Source: Methanomassiliicoccales archaeon LGM-DZ1 (GTDB lineage Archaea; Thermoplasmatota; Thermoplasmata; Methanomassiliicoccales; Methanomethylophilaceae). Taken from it: a stretch of DNA of 64,000 nt. Numbering within the stretch: the stretch's first letter is position 1; each line of letters begins with the position of its first letter. The stretch lies in NCBI GenBank assembly GCA_030168595.1, contig CP115556.1, positions 1,674,001-1,738,000 on the forward strand, written 5' to 3'. A model generated the notes under the pieces. The model was given only the letters and a program-made list of their open reading frames with translations. It did no database searches and was not told where the DNA came from. Position numbers and translations under genes: made by a program. Below, in pieces: positions 32,709-44,045 of this stretch.

Positions 32709-34340
32709 TTGACAGAATACGGAATCGCATTGGATATAGGAACGAGCGGCCTGCGCGCGCAGGCCATCGACCTCGGGACCGGGGAGACCGTGGGGACCGC
32801 CATCACGCAGAGGCACCCCATCCCCGGGATGAACGTCATCGACCACGTCAACTTCGCCATCAAATCGGGCGAGGATGTGGCCAACCGCCTGCTGGTGGAC
32901 TGCGCGAACCAGCTCTTCGCGTCCCTGGGCATCGACCTGTCCAAGGTGAAGAGGATAGGCGTCTGCGGGAACACCTTCCAGATGTCCCTGTTCCAGAACA
33001 TCGAGATCAGGGACCTGGCCTACGCCGGGCAGAACATGCTCAAGGACCTCGGCGTCGTGCCCCCGAAGAGGGACGGCGCGGTCATCAATGCCAGGAGCAT
33101 GGGCATCAAGGGCGTCGCCGAGGACACCGTCGTCATCATACCGCCGGCGGTCAGGCACGAGATCGGGGCGGATGCCATCGCCATGCTGCTGATCACCGGC
33201 GTCGCCGACGCCAAGGAGCCCACCCTGGTCGTGGACTACGGGACCAACGCCGAGATGGCGCTCATCTGCGGCGACGGCAGGATCATCACCGGGTCCGCGG
33301 CCGCCGGCCCCGCCATGGAGGGCCAGGAGATCGAGCGCGGGATGCTCGCCGCCCCCGGCGCCATCTCCGACGTGGACATCGTTGAGGACGGGTGGAAGTG
33401 CACCGTCCTCGACAGCTCCATGATCGACAGGGAAGGGGACACCGTAGACCCGATGGACGGGCGCACCGTGAGGAAGGGCGAGGAGGAGGCCATCGGCATC
33501 ACCGGGACCGGCACCGTCGCCGCCCTCTACGACGGCATCAAATCCGGGATCATCCCCACATGCCCCAACATCAACACCCCCGACGGGAAGCTCCACCTGA
33601 TGAACGGCATCAACATCACATCGCACGATGTCGATGAGGCCGGGAAGGCCATCGGCGCCATGCGCGCAGGGTTCCTGACCCTCCTGCACGAGGCCGGCAT
33701 GTGGACCGGCGACGTCAAGACCGCGTACATGTCGGGCGCCTCCGGCCTCTATGTCGATGCGGTCAAGGCCCTCGGGCTCGGCATGGTCGTCCCGGGCGCG
33801 ACCCATCTGATCCAGTTCGGCAACACCTCCATCGAGATGGCCCGCAGGATCGCCATGGGGACCATCGACATGGAGTTCCTGAAGCAGTTCGCCCAGAAGC
33901 TCAAGGCCACCCACTGCATGTTCGCGACCTCGGAGACCTTCAAGCAGATCTACTCCATCGAGTACTCCGTCTGGTGCACCGGCATGCCGATGTCCATGTA
34001 CGACGAGATGCTCGGGATTTACAACCTGCCTCCCCTGGGCAAGCCCTCCGAGAACGTATCGGTCGAGAGGAAATGCATGACCGATCTCCCGGACACCGAC
34101 AAGTGCCCGGTGAAGGTCATCGAGTCCGGTACCTTCCTGACCGCCCGCATCGACGGCTGCATCTACTGCAGGAAGTGCATGAAGGAATGCCCCGAGAAGG
34201 CCCTCACCATCGTGAAGGGCCCCTCCGGGTGCAGCTTCCGCGTGGACTCCGCCCGCTGCGGAGGCACGGCGTGCCGCCGCTGCGAGCGCGCCTGCCCTCA
34301 GAAGGTCCTGCACCTCGACGGCGGCAAGCCGACGGCCTGA
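32709..34340 (+). CDS. ramA: RamA, corrinoid protein reductive activase
   Basis: ATP-dependent activase that reduces inactive Co(II) corrinoid of the methylamine proteins to Co(I). The 543-residue protein has an ASKHA-like ATPase body (LDIGTSGLRAQ; VVDYGTNAEMAL; ITGTGTVAALYDG) and a C-terminal ferredoxin-like domain with two [4Fe-4S] motifs (CIYCRKCMKECP and CGGTACRRCERACP). The start is TTG 32709 with CAGGAG upstream; no ATG is near. It ends the pylTSCD-ramA transcript; a hairpin at 34356-34375 follows. Confidence 0.96.
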   Translation: MTEYGIALDIGTSGLRAQAIDLGTGETVGTAITQRHPIPGMNVIDHVNFAIKSGEDVANRLLVDCANQLFASLGIDLSKVKRIGVCGNTFQMSLFQNIEIRDLAYAGQNMLKDLGVVPPKRDGAVINARSMGIKGVAEDTVVIIPPAVRHEIGADAIAMLLITGVADAKEPTLVVDYGTNAEMALICGDGRIITGSAAAGPAMEGQEIERGMLAAPGAISDVDIVEDGWKCTVLDSSMIDREGDTVDPMDGRTVRKGEEEAIGITGTGTVAALYDGIKSGIIPTCPNINTPDGKLHLMNGINITSHDVDEAGKAIGAMRAGFLTLLHEAGMWTGDVKTAYMSGASGLYVDAVKALGLGMVVPGATHLIQFGNTSIEMARRIAMGTIDMEFLKQFAQKLKATHCMFATSETFKQIYSIEYSVWCTGMPMSMYDEMLGIYNLPPLGKPSENVSVERKCMTDLPDTDKCPVKVIESGTFLTARIDGCIYCRKCMKECPEKALTIVKGPSGCSFRVDSARCGGTACRRCERACPQKVLHLDGGKPTA

Positions 34341-34355
34341 ACTGCATGGTCCGCA

Positions 34356-34375
34356 GGGACGGCCTATGCCGTCCC
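34356..34375 (+). terminator. Hairpin after ramA
   Basis: GGGACGGC-CTAT-GCCGTCCC, a perfect 8-bp stem, lies 15 bp after the ramA stop. Confidence 0.6.
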
Positions 34376-34428
34376 CCGACAAAGAATATAAATGGGTTTT
34401 CGATAAACCTAAACAGGAACTAACTTAG

Positions 34429-34444
34429 CCCGGGGCTTCCCGGG
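34429..34444 (+). promoter_or_regulatory. Hairpin and T-run in the leader of the DEAD-box gene
   Basis: CCCGGG-GCTT-CCCGGG is followed directly by TTTCTTTATTTTC. It lies after a TATA-like AATATAAAT (34385-34393) and before ATG 34482, so it may sit in the helicase leader as an attenuator. Alternatively it is a second ramA terminator with the helicase promoter in the T-rich run. Confidence 0.45.
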
Positions 34445-34481
34445 TTTCTTTATTTTCTATCTTCCAGCGAAAGTGAATGAA

Positions 34482-36245
<1,764 letters not shown>

Positions 36246-36253
36246 AAGGAGAA

Positions 36254-36275
36254 GGCCGGGGCGGAAGCCCCGGCC
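36254..36275. terminator. Bidirectional terminator hairpin
   Basis: GGCCGGGGC and GCCCCGGCC (9-bp perfect arms, 4-base loop) separate the convergent helicase and ChlD-like genes. Confidence 0.7.
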
Positions 36276-36332
36276 GATCTAAACTGTTTTCCGAGTGTTG
36301 TGTTTCTGTGGATTCAGAGCGGGGCTTCCCGC

Positions 36333-38285
36333 TCACTCCTCTTCCTCGAAGCGCCCGGTCAGGTCGTCTATGTAGATGTACCGGCCCTTCAGCATGTCCG
36401 CGAGCTTCTGGGCGTAGTTTATCCTGCGGTGCCTCGGGCCGTTGTCTATGATGACCCACTCGGTGTTCGGGACCTTGATGGTCGCGACTATCTTCTTCAG
36501 CTCGGCCCACGGCTCTCCCTTGAGGGCAGGTATGTCGGGGGACCCGTCGGTGATCATTATGACGTAGCATTTCTGCTCCGGGTTCTTGCGCGTGTAATTG
36601 CGCATGTACTTGTCGAGGGTCATCATCGCCTGTCCCAGAGGCGTCGATCCTCCGGTGACGGTCTTGGAGAGGGCGTCGAAGATGGCCTCCACGTTGCGGG
36701 TGAACGGCACCGCGAGGTTGACGAGGTGCTGCCCGAAGGTGAGCAGGGCGACCCGGTCGCGGCGGACGTATCCGTCCTCCAGCATGGCGCGGACGGCTTT
36801 CATCGCCTCCTCGAGCATCCCGGTGTTGTCCAGGGAGCCGCTGACATCCACGGCGAACATGAACGAGCAGACGCTCTGCCTTATGCGGATGTTCTCGCGG
36901 ATATCGCGGTTCTCTATGACCACGCTGAGGCCGTTGGGCTTCCTGGTCTTCTGATGGGGCGCCGCGGCGCGGATGGTCGGCACGATGGCCGGGTCCGAGG
37001 TCTTCCCCTCGGGGATGCGGAACCCGTGGGCGCGGCCGTTGCGGTCCCCGCTCTCGGCGCCCCTCGGTATCTGCCCGACGACGTTCCTGAGGCTGATGGT
37101 CTCGATGCGGTCGATCTCCGCGAGGTTGTTCTGCACATCGTCGAGGAGCAGGGTCATGACGTCCACATCGGGGATCGGGCCGTCATCGTCCTCTTCCTCA
37201 TCCGATGATTCCTTCTCCGGTTTCGAGCCGTCCCCGTCGGCCTTGATCGCCTCTTCCTCGGCCTCCTTCAGGATCTCCTCGCTGTCGGTGTCGAGCTCTC
37301 CCGACTTCTCCATCCTGGCGACCTCGGCGATCTCCTCCGCGGAGATCTCCTGCTCGTCATCGTCGGCATCGGGGGCGGCGTCATCGCTGTCATCTCCGCC
37401 GAGGCCCAGTTCCCTCTTCCCGACGGCCGGGAGCTTGGGGTTCCTTCTGTGGAGGAGGCACATGACCGAGGCGTCGCGGATGTCGTCGGCGGTTATCCTG
37501 TCCCTGCCGTCGAGGGCGGCGAGGTCCCTCGCGACCCTGGCGCAGGCTATGTCGCCGCGGTGCCCGACGGCGTTCATCTTCTTGCAGACGGTGACGATGT
37601 CGTATATGTCGCGGCGGGTGATCTTTATGCCGGGGATCAGTTCCCTGGCCCTCGCAATCCTCTCGGCCGTTCTCCTGTCATCTTCGGAGAAGCGGGAAGC
37701 GAAGCCCTCCGGGTCCTTGCGGAAGGCGAGGTCGCTCTCGATGATGTCCGCCCTCGTCTGCGCATCGCTGTCCGCGAGGGTCGAGATGCAGATCTCGAAG
37801 CGGTCGGCGACCGAATCGGGGAGGTCCTTCTCCGCAGGGTTCATGGTCGCCACTACTGAGGTCCTCAGGGGATACTCGGCGGAGACGCCTTCCCTCTCTA
37901 CCTCGACGCGCCCGGATTCGACGGCGCCCATCACGGCGTCCGCCGTGCGGGTGTCAAGGAGGTTTATGTTGTCGATGCAGAGGATGTTCCCGTCGGCGCG
38001 GCCGAGGATGCCCTCCTTGAGGTCGGTCCTGCCGTCCCCTATGGCCTTCTCGAGGTCCATCCCGCCGAATATGTCCTCATCGCCGGCGCCCGCCGGGAGA
38101 TTGACGATGTCCCGGCCGGATATGCCGGAGAGGGAACGCACGAGCACGCTCTTGGCGGTGCCGGAAGGCCCTTTGATGAGGACCCCGCACAGGCTGTCGT
38201 CCGCCAGGAGGCACATCAGGGCGCGTTTGGCGGCGGTTTCGCCGCTGACGGCCGAGAACGGGTACTTCAGAGGTCCTGGAGACAT
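36333..38285 (-). CDS. ChlD/BchD-like AAA plus VWA protein
   Basis: A 650-residue protein of the magnesium/cobalt chelatase D-subunit kind. The N-terminal AAA+ module has a P-loop (GPSGTAKSV), but the Walker B segment reads CIDNINLL with Asn where ATPases have Glu, as in inactive D subunits. An acidic linker (residues about 300-370, runs of Asp/Glu) joins it to a C-terminal VWA domain with the MIDAS motif DVSGS and the later TDGSPD. It overlaps the ChlI-like gene by 19 bp. The catalytic H/CobN subunit is not in the window. Confidence 0.85.
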   Translation of the reverse strand: MSPGPLKYPFSAVSGETAAKRALMCLLADDSLCGVLIKGPSGTAKSVLVRSLSGISGRDIVNLPAGAGDEDIFGGMDLEKAIGDGRTDLKEGILGRADGNILCIDNINLLDTRTADAVMGAVESGRVEVEREGVSAEYPLRTSVVATMNPAEKDLPDSVADRFEICISTLADSDAQTRADIIESDLAFRKDPEGFASRFSEDDRRTAERIARARELIPGIKITRRDIYDIVTVCKKMNAVGHRGDIACARVARDLAALDGRDRITADDIRDASVMCLLHRRNPKLPAVGKRELGLGGDDSDDAAPDADDDEQEISAEEIAEVARMEKSGELDTDSEEILKEAEEEAIKADGDGSKPEKESSDEEEDDDGPIPDVDVMTLLLDDVQNNLAEIDRIETISLRNVVGQIPRGAESGDRNGRAHGFRIPEGKTSDPAIVPTIRAAAPHQKTRKPNGLSVVIENRDIRENIRIRQSVCSFMFAVDVSGSLDNTGMLEEAMKAVRAMLEDGYVRRDRVALLTFGQHLVNLAVPFTRNVEAIFDALSKTVTGGSTPLGQAMMTLDKYMRNYTRKNPEQKCYVIMITDGSPDIPALKGEPWAELKKIVATIKVPNTEWVIIDNGPRHRRINYAQKLADMLKGRYIYIDDLTGRFEEEE

Positions 38286-39307
38286 TTGTGCACGTCGCTG
38301 ATGTCGTAGTCGGGGGTTCTGTCGAACGGCTTCTTCTTCAGCCTGTGGCTCAGGACCAGGGGGGCGACCGCCTCGAGGTCGTCCTTGGTGACCTCGGTCC
38401 TGCCCTCGAAGGCCGCATTGGCCCTGGCGGAGCGGATCATGGTGATGTCAGCCCTGTGCCCTTCCATCTTGAAGTAGATGGAGAGGTAGGCCGCGGCCTC
38501 GATGAGCTTCCTGTCCGTCTTCACGCTTCCGAGCAGCTTCCTGGCGTTCGCGATGCTCTCGGCTATGCGCTTGGTCTCGTCGGCGTACCTGGCGGTGAAC
38601 CCGGCAGGATCGCTGTCGAACTCCAGCCTTCTGGAGACGACGTCGGCGCGCTCGCCCATGTCCTTCTCGCCGACGACATCGACCGACATGCCGAACCTGT
38701 CCAGCAGCTGGGGCCTCAGGTCCCCTTCCTCGGGGTTCATGGACCCAACCAGGACGAACCTGGCGGGGTGGGTGAAGGACACGCCCTCCCTCTCCACATA
38801 GTTCACGCCCATGGCCGCGGAGTCCAGGAGCATGTCTACGATGTAGTCTTCGAGCAGGTTGATCTCGTCGACGTAGAGTATGTTGCCGTTGGCGCTCGCG
38901 AGGATACCGGGCTCGAACTTCTTCTTCCCGGTCTGCAGGACAGACTCGAGGTCCAGCGTGCCTGCGATCCTGTCCTCCGTCGCCGACAGGGGGAGCTCCT
39001 GCACGGTCATGGGGACCTGAACGGTCTCGGGGGCCTCCTTCCCCGGGCCGTACTTCTCGGCGCAGTAGGGGCAGTACCTCTCGGGGCGGGCGGGGTCGCA
39101 TCCGAACGGGCATCCCTTTATGACCGTCCGCGGCGGGAGGACCTGCTCGAGAGCGCGGACCGTGGTGGATTTGGCGGTCCCTTTCTCCCCCTTGATGAGG
39201 ACCCCGCCGATGCCGGGGTCGATTACGTTCAGGAGGAGGGCCCTTTTCATCTGGTCCTGTCCGACGATGGCCGCGAACGGGAACATGCTGGAATGCCTGG
39301 TTGCCAT
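38267..39307 (-). CDS. ChlI/BchI-like AAA+ ATPase
   Basis: A 346-residue chelatase motor subunit. P-loop GEKGTAKST, Walker [10 protein letters not shown], sensor [17 protein letters not shown]. It also contains a four-cysteine insert ([17 protein letters not shown]) seen in archaeal ChlI-like proteins. I start at [11 protein letters not shown] because it aligns with the family N-terminus. With the D-like protein it would drive metal insertion into a tetrapyrrole; cobalt is the plausible metal in this corrinoid-dependent organism. A MoxR-like chaperone role is the alternative. Confidence 0.87.
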   Translation of the reverse strand: MATRHSSMFPFAAIVGQDQMKRALLLNVIDPGIGGVLIKGEKGTAKSTTVRALEQVLPPRTVIKGCPFGCDPARPERYCPYCAEKYGPGKEAPETVQVPMTVQELPLSATEDRIAGTLDLESVLQTGKKKFEPGILASANGNILYVDEINLLEDYIVDMLLDSAAMGVNYVEREGVSFTHPARFVLVGSMNPEEGDLRPQLLDRFGMSVDVVGEKDMGERADVVSRRLEFDSDPAGFTARYADETKRIAESIANARKLLGSVKTDRKLIEAAAYLSIYFKMEGHRADITMIRSARANAAFEGRTEVTKDDLEAVAPLVLSHRLKKKPFDRTPDYDISDVHKCLQDL

Positions 39308-39406
39308 TGTATCGGGATGCGGACAGGGAAGCACTGATAAAAGGCATTCGGCACAATCCCCGTTAATTGGTTTTGATTAAGATGTTTAGGGCGTCCCGGG
39401 AAGCGC

Positions 39407-40096
39407 TCAGTCGCTCGGTTCGTACTTGGGGACCTTGGAGAGCGATGACTTCACGACGGCAGCCATGACGATCATCCAGAAGACCCCGAAGCCGATGAGG
39501 ACGGCCCCGCCTATCTCCCCGACGAAGATGCCGAGCGCGATGCAGATGAGGCCCCACAGCAGGCCGAAGCCTCCGATGGAGTAGATCATGATCTTGTTGT
39601 CGTCTTGGACGTTGTCCGCGACCTCTTTGAGGACGGCAATGTAGTCCTCCTCGGTGAAGTACTCGCCTTTGCCCTTCTTCCTGGCCGCCGCCAGGTCGGT
39701 CTTGACGGTGCGGGTGATCTTCTTGGTCTTCAGCAGGGTGACGGCGGCATCGAGGAACATGGCGTCCGCCATGTCCGGGACCCTCTCCTTGGCCTTGGCG
39801 GCGTAGCCGTCGAGCCTGGGGTCGTACACGATATGGTCGCCCTCGTGGTCGAAGAGCATCTTCCTGGCGCTCTTGATGGCCTCGACGCCTTCCCACGCCT
39901 GCTTGTCGGCATCGTTCTTCTTGGTGATGTCGAAGGTGTGGCCGCAGTACTGGCAGGTGGCCTTGGTGTGCGCCGCGTTCAGAACGCAGGTGCCGCCGCA
40001 GTATGGGCACCTGGTCTCCTCGATCCTGCGCTCATCACCCTCGGGCCCTTCCTTCTGCGGAGCGGTTCCCTCGGTCTTCGGTGTATCGCTGGTCAT
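39407..40096 (-). CDS. Zinc-ribbon membrane protein, unknown function
   Basis: A 229-residue protein. A polar N-terminus is followed by a zinc ribbon (CPYCGG and CQYCGH, residues about 30-55), a helical soluble region, and two C-terminal membrane helices (IGGFGLLWGLICIALGIF and AVLIGFGVFWMIVMAAVV). I do not recognise a family. It is monocistronic, with a poorly defined promoter toward 40130. Confidence 0.7.
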   Translation of the reverse strand: MTSDTPKTEGTAPQKEGPEGDERRIEETRCPYCGGTCVLNAAHTKATCQYCGHTFDITKKNDADKQAWEGVEAIKSARKMLFDHEGDHIVYDPRLDGYAAKAKERVPDMADAMFLDAAVTLLKTKKITRTVKTDLAAARKKGKGEYFTEEDYIAVLKEVADNVQDDNKIMIYSIGGFGLLWGLICIALGIFVGEIGGAVLIGFGVFWMIVMAAVVKSSLSKVPKYEPSD

Positions 40097-40321
40097 GATA
40101 CTGCCTTCCTGGGTGCCCGATGTTAAATTGGATAAATAACCGTATTGCCGTGCTGGAATAATCGGGAATCGAAATCATACCGGTGCTTTTGTTAGATGCC
40201 CATTGCAGTCGTTCATCTTCAGTCTGTCTGAGAATCGCTGGAAAGCATTTCTCTGAACTGACAGAAACAGTTCGGTTCTGTACACCTTCCTTCGGACAGG
40301 ATCACGAACAGGCCTGTGCTT

Positions 40322-41554
40322 TTACACTGACTTTTCCTTCTCACCATTGATCCTGCCTCCATTGCGGCTTCTGTCTATGACTGGGACTGCCCCGAATCTT
40401 CCAGCCAGATAATTGGCTGTGAACCGAAGGTCGGACCTGACATTGAAATCAAGGAGGGAGTATAGCGAAGTGGCTCCGATGTTCGGGTCCCTGGCAGTGA
40501 GCCAAATCTGATCGCGCCTCATGTTGGTTCTGTCGGGTATCGCTGCATCATGGGTCGTGAATATCAATTGGGCGCCGTTCGCGTTATCAGCTGGGTTTGT
40601 GAACAGGCTGATGAGATAATCCACAATGGCCGGGTGGAGATGCTTCTCTATCTCATCAATGATGACGGCTTTGCCTTTTTTCAGTGCATCCAACCAATAT
40701 GGGATGAGGCTTAACAAACGTATAGTTCCGTCTGATTCCTCATCTTCGCTGAGTTCATGGGTCCTTTCTCCCTCGGAACCGCGGATTATGTGTGTTATGC
40801 CCAGCATTTTCACAGTTACGATGTCTGTGCCAGCGCTCCTGATGCGTAATCCTTTCTCAATCTCCCGGATATCGGATATTCCGATATCCGCTGCGGACAG
40901 CATCTTCACAACTTCTTCTTTCAGTTCCAAGATCTTTTCATTCGATGCATGAGTCTGGCTATTAACAATCACGAGGCTGTCTGCAATCCAATCAAATGGA
41001 ATTTTCGTTACAGGGATCTGGAACTGGGAGCATTTGGACAGGAACAGCGAATTGGGGTTCACCAGGTCTTTTATCATCTCCATCCTGGCTCTGTCTGTTT
41101 TCGATGTGTTCGGGAAATCTATTTTCTGGCCGCTGCGCCGGAAAACGATCTTGCTCTTGCATCTCAGGGTCTCCTCCTCTATATGATCCTCGAGGACAGA
41201 GAAAGAGTACGCATATTCCATGCCGTTCGATATGAACCTGATTTTGAATTCGGAGGATCTGGGTTTCGCATTGTCGCAGAAGGCGAATCCAGGGCAGGAG
41301 ATCGGTTTCTTTTCCGAGTAGTTTCCTGAATCCAGTACCATTTTTCTCAAGAAATCGATCGCCTCAATGACGGCACTCTTCCCGGATGCGTTTGCTCCGA
41401 ATATGCCTACAGTCGGAAGGCAGACTTCTTTCCCGTTCTTTATCAGAGATTCTTTGTTCCTGCGGTCTTTGGTATATGCTTCCATTGAGAGCGTGCATTC
41501 GTCTCTGATCGAACGGTAGTTAGAGACAGTGAAATCCAAGAGCAATTCAATCAC
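40322..41554 (-). CDS. AAA15-type ATPase, possible defence protein (AT-rich)
   Basis: A 410-residue ABC/SMC-like ATPase of the OLD/RloA kind: TVSNYRSI at the N-terminus, P-loop GANASGKS, signature region EDEESDGTIRLLSL, Walker B AVIIDEIEKHLHP and the H-loop FTTHD. Such proteins are often toxins or motors of abortive-infection systems with a partner (RloB-like or nuclease); no partner is adjacent. Codon use is clearly more AT-rich than the neighbours, ends in TAA, and the gene sits next to tRNA-Gly, so it was probably acquired. The start is uncertain: GTG 41554, TTG 41557 or TTG 41545; GGTGAT overlaps the first two. Confidence 0.78.
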   Translation of the reverse strand: MIELLLDFTVSNYRSIRDECTLSMEAYTKDRRNKESLIKNGKEVCLPTVGIFGANASGKSAVIEAIDFLRKMVLDSGNYSEKKPISCPGFAFCDNAKPRSSEFKIRFISNGMEYAYSFSVLEDHIEEETLRCKSKIVFRRSGQKIDFPNTSKTDRARMEMIKDLVNPNSLFLSKCSQFQIPVTKIPFDWIADSLVIVNSQTHASNEKILELKEEVVKMLSAADIGISDIREIEKGLRIRSAGTDIVTVKMLGITHIIRGSEGERTHELSEDEESDGTIRLLSLIPYWLDALKKGKAVIIDEIEKHLHPAIVDYLISLFTNPADNANGAQLIFTTHDAAIPDRTNMRRDQIWLTARDPNIGATSLYSLLDFNVRSDLRFTANYLAGRFGAVPVIDRSRNGGRINGEKEKSV

Positions 41555-41827
41555 CAAAACGATTCAAACGCTTAATCAGGAAGATAAATGGCATATCTCA
41601 AACAAAATGGTTGTTTTAAAACGCAATCTTCGTTTGATAAGCATTTTTGGATTCGCATGCTGTCACTCTAAAGACATTTCGATTCAAAAAGCGACCCGCC
41701 GATCCACAATCGCAACAACGAGATGCAAGGAGAAGCTTGAGGACAGCGATTAGGATGCAACTGCACAAAAAGACCGCCGTATCTGCGCGGTTTATGCAGA
41801 TTCAGGGAGATTGAAGTAAAGGATGAG

Positions 41828-41900
41828 TGCGGAAGCCGGGATTCGAACCCGAGTTCTAACCTTGGCAAGGTTAAGTGATAACCAACTACACTACTTCCAC
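41828..41900 (-). tRNA. tRNA-Gly (anticodon GCC)
   Basis: Acceptor GTGGAAG/CTTCCGC, anticodon arm TAACC-TTGCCAA-GGTTA, T loop TTCGAAT with stem TCGGG/CCCGG. The discriminator base is A and CCA is not encoded, in contrast to pylT. Confidence 0.95.
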
Positions 41901-41983
41901 AGCTGGCTTCCACATCTGCTTAATGGATTTAAAGCTTTTGAAGGCCAGCCGGGGCGGGCCCAGGTGTGCCAGATGCCCCGATG

Positions 41984-43465
41984 TCAGTTCTGGTACAGGA
42001 GGCGGTCCCTGAGCACCGGCTCGCTGGTGACGTTTATGCCGAGCTTCCTGAGGACCGATACGTCCTGCGGATAGAGTATGACCGAACCGTGCAGGTCGCA
42101 GCCCCTGAGCCTGCCCAGCTTGGAGAACGCCCTGGCGGACTCCTCGGATCCCTCGGAGCATATGGAGAGCGCCACCAGCATCTCGTCCGCGCGGAGCTTC
42201 GGGTCCGTCCTGAGGACGTTCTTCTTCAGCCCTTCCACCCGTTTCAGGACCTCCGGGGGGATGGGGTTGAAGCTCCCGTCCACCCCCGCGAAGACCTTCA
42301 CGGAGTTCAGGAGCACGGCGGACACCGATGACAGGTCCCCGGTCGCCATCCCGGTGACCACCGTCCCGTCCGGGAGCTCGATGCCGGCTATCGATGCCCC
42401 GGTCTCGGACGCCCTCCTCCTGACCTCGCGGTAGAGGAGGAAGCTTTCCGGCGAGGTCTCCGCCTTCTTCATCAGGAGGTCGATCCTGGAGACCGTGGCC
42501 GCGGTCGCCTTCCCGTTGAGATGGTCGGCTGCCGCATGGAAGTAGCGCCTGACGATCTCCCTCCTGGACGCTTCTGATACGGCCTTGTCGTCGACGATGC
42601 AGAACCCGACGGTGTTGATGCCCATGTCCGTGGGGGACCTGTAGGGGGATTCGCCCATCACTCCGTCAAGAATGGTCTTGAGGACAGGGAACGCCTCGAT
42701 GTCGCGGTTGTAGTTGATCGCGCTCTTCCCGTACGCCTCCATGTGGAACGGGTCGATCATGTTGACGTCGCCCAGATCGGCCGTGGCCGCCTCGTAGGCG
42801 AGGTTGATCGGATGGTTCAGCGGGAGGTTCCAGACCGGGAAGGTCTCGAACTTCGCGTATCCGGACTTGATGCCCCGCTTGCCGTCCTGGTATATCTGGG
42901 ACAGGCACACTGCCATCTTCCCGCTGCCCGGCCCGGGGCCGGTCACGAGCACGATGGGCATCTCCGTCTGCACGTAGTCGTTCTTCCCGTACCCTTCGTC
43001 GCTCACTATGAGCGGGGTGTTCGTCGGGTAACCGGGGATGGGGTGGTGGAAGCTGACGTTCATGCCCCTGTCCTTCAGCAGCCCGGCGAACTTGTCGGCC
43101 GCCGGCTGTCCGGTGTACATGGTGAGGACGAAGGTGTCCGCTTTGATCCCGTATCCGCGGTAGAGGTCGGCCATGCGGAGGGCCTCGAGGTCATAGGTGA
43201 TGCCGATGTCCCCGCGGACCTTGCTCTTCTCGATGTCGTTGCAGTTCACGCAGATGACCGCTTCGAGCTCGTCCTTCATGGTGGACAGCATGCGGATCTT
43301 GCTGTCGGGCTCGAATCCGGGCAGTATGCGCGCCGCATGGTAGTCGTCGAAGATCTTGCCCCCGATCTCCATGTAGAGCTTCCCGCCGAACCTGCCCAGT
43401 CTGTCCCTGATCTCCTGGGACTGCAGCCTGGCGTATTTCTCGCCGTCGAAACCGATTCTGCTCAT
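41984..43465 (-). CDS. DUF1846 family protein
   Basis: A 493-residue protein of the DUF1846 family, mainly known from bacteria. Typical segments are GFDGEKYARLQSQEIRDR at the N-terminus, ELYMEI-like KLYMEIGGKIFDDYHAARILPGF (residues about 29-52), GPGPGSGKMAVCLSQ (a P-loop-like turn) and FPVWNLPLNHPINLAYEAATADLGD. The catalytic role is not known to me. It appears monocistronic and divergent from ybaK. Confidence 0.88.
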   Translation of the reverse strand: MSRIGFDGEKYARLQSQEIRDRLGRFGGKLYMEIGGKIFDDYHAARILPGFEPDSKIRMLSTMKDELEAVICVNCNDIEKSKVRGDIGITYDLEALRMADLYRGYGIKADTFVLTMYTGQPAADKFAGLLKDRGMNVSFHHPIPGYPTNTPLIVSDEGYGKNDYVQTEMPIVLVTGPGPGSGKMAVCLSQIYQDGKRGIKSGYAKFETFPVWNLPLNHPINLAYEAATADLGDVNMIDPFHMEAYGKSAINYNRDIEAFPVLKTILDGVMGESPYRSPTDMGINTVGFCIVDDKAVSEASRREIVRRYFHAAADHLNGKATAATVSRIDLLMKKAETSPESFLLYREVRRRASETGASIAGIELPDGTVVTGMATGDLSSVSAVLLNSVKVFAGVDGSFNPIPPEVLKRVEGLKKNVLRTDPKLRADEMLVALSICSEGSEESARAFSKLGRLRGCDLHGSVILYPQDVSVLRKLGINVTSEPVLRDRLLYQN

Positions 43466-43522
43466 GTGAAACGACCTGGGATGGCTGAACGGCGATAAAT
43501 CCCCATCGGGGCCTTCCGGGGA

Positions 43523-44029
43523 ATGTCAATAAAGAAATGGGCGGAGATGCTTGCCCCCCGCATGGACAAGACCAATCCCATGCGCATCCTCGACCGCGCG
43601 GGCGTGGCATACGAGGTCAGGGATTACACAGCGACGGGCGCGGTGTCCGGCCCCGATGTAGCCGCCGCCCTGGGCGAGGACCCTTCCGAGGCCTTCAAGA
43701 CGCTCGTGACCCGCGGCAAGTCCGACAGGATGTACGTGTTCGTCCTGCCTGTCGCGAAGGAGCTCGACCTGAAGAAGGCCGCCGTCTCGGTGGGCGAGAA
43801 ATCTGTCGAGATGCTGAAATCGAAGGAACTGCTGCCATCCACCGGGTACGTCCATGGGGGATGCTCTCCCCTGGGAATGAGGAGGCCGCTGAGGACCGTC
43901 GTGGATTCCTCGATATCCTCATTGAACAGGATGTACTTCAGCGCGGGGCGCATCGGGCTGCAGATCTGCATGGACCCGAAGGACCTGCCGAAGGTCCTGG
44001 AATTCGCCGTGGCGGACCTCTGCCGCTGA
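43523..44029 (+). CDS. YbaK/EbsC-type aminoacyl-tRNA deacylase
   Basis: A 168-residue protein of the YbaK family, which hydrolyses mischarged Cys-tRNA(Pro) and similar species. Family signatures: KTNPMRILDRAGV near the N-terminus, FKTLVTRG, the catalytic-lysine segment VLPVAKELDLKK and GGCSPLGMRRP. The start could also be ATG 43562 (MDKTNPMR), which would be closer to the family length; the first 13 residues are not conserved in kind. Confidence 0.88.
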   Translation: MSIKKWAEMLAPRMDKTNPMRILDRAGVAYEVRDYTATGAVSGPDVAAALGEDPSEAFKTLVTRGKSDRMYVFVLPVAKELDLKKAAVSVGEKSVEMLKSKELLPSTGYVHGGCSPLGMRRPLRTVVDSSISSLNRMYFSAGRIGLQICMDPKDLPKVLEFAVADLCR

Positions 44030-44045
44030 ATGGGAGGCGGGGGCC

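Noticed and set aside
34473-34481. GTG as the start of the DEAD-box helicase
   Set aside because: ATG 34482 is three codons on, and its MTEGKFEDLG matches the usual short lead to the Q motif better; the difference is only three residues.
41529-41753. A 74-codon plus-strand frame between the AAA ATPase and tRNA-Gly
   Set aside because: It lies in AT-rich intergenic DNA overlapping the ATPase start, with no promoter spacing and a composition typical of chance frames.
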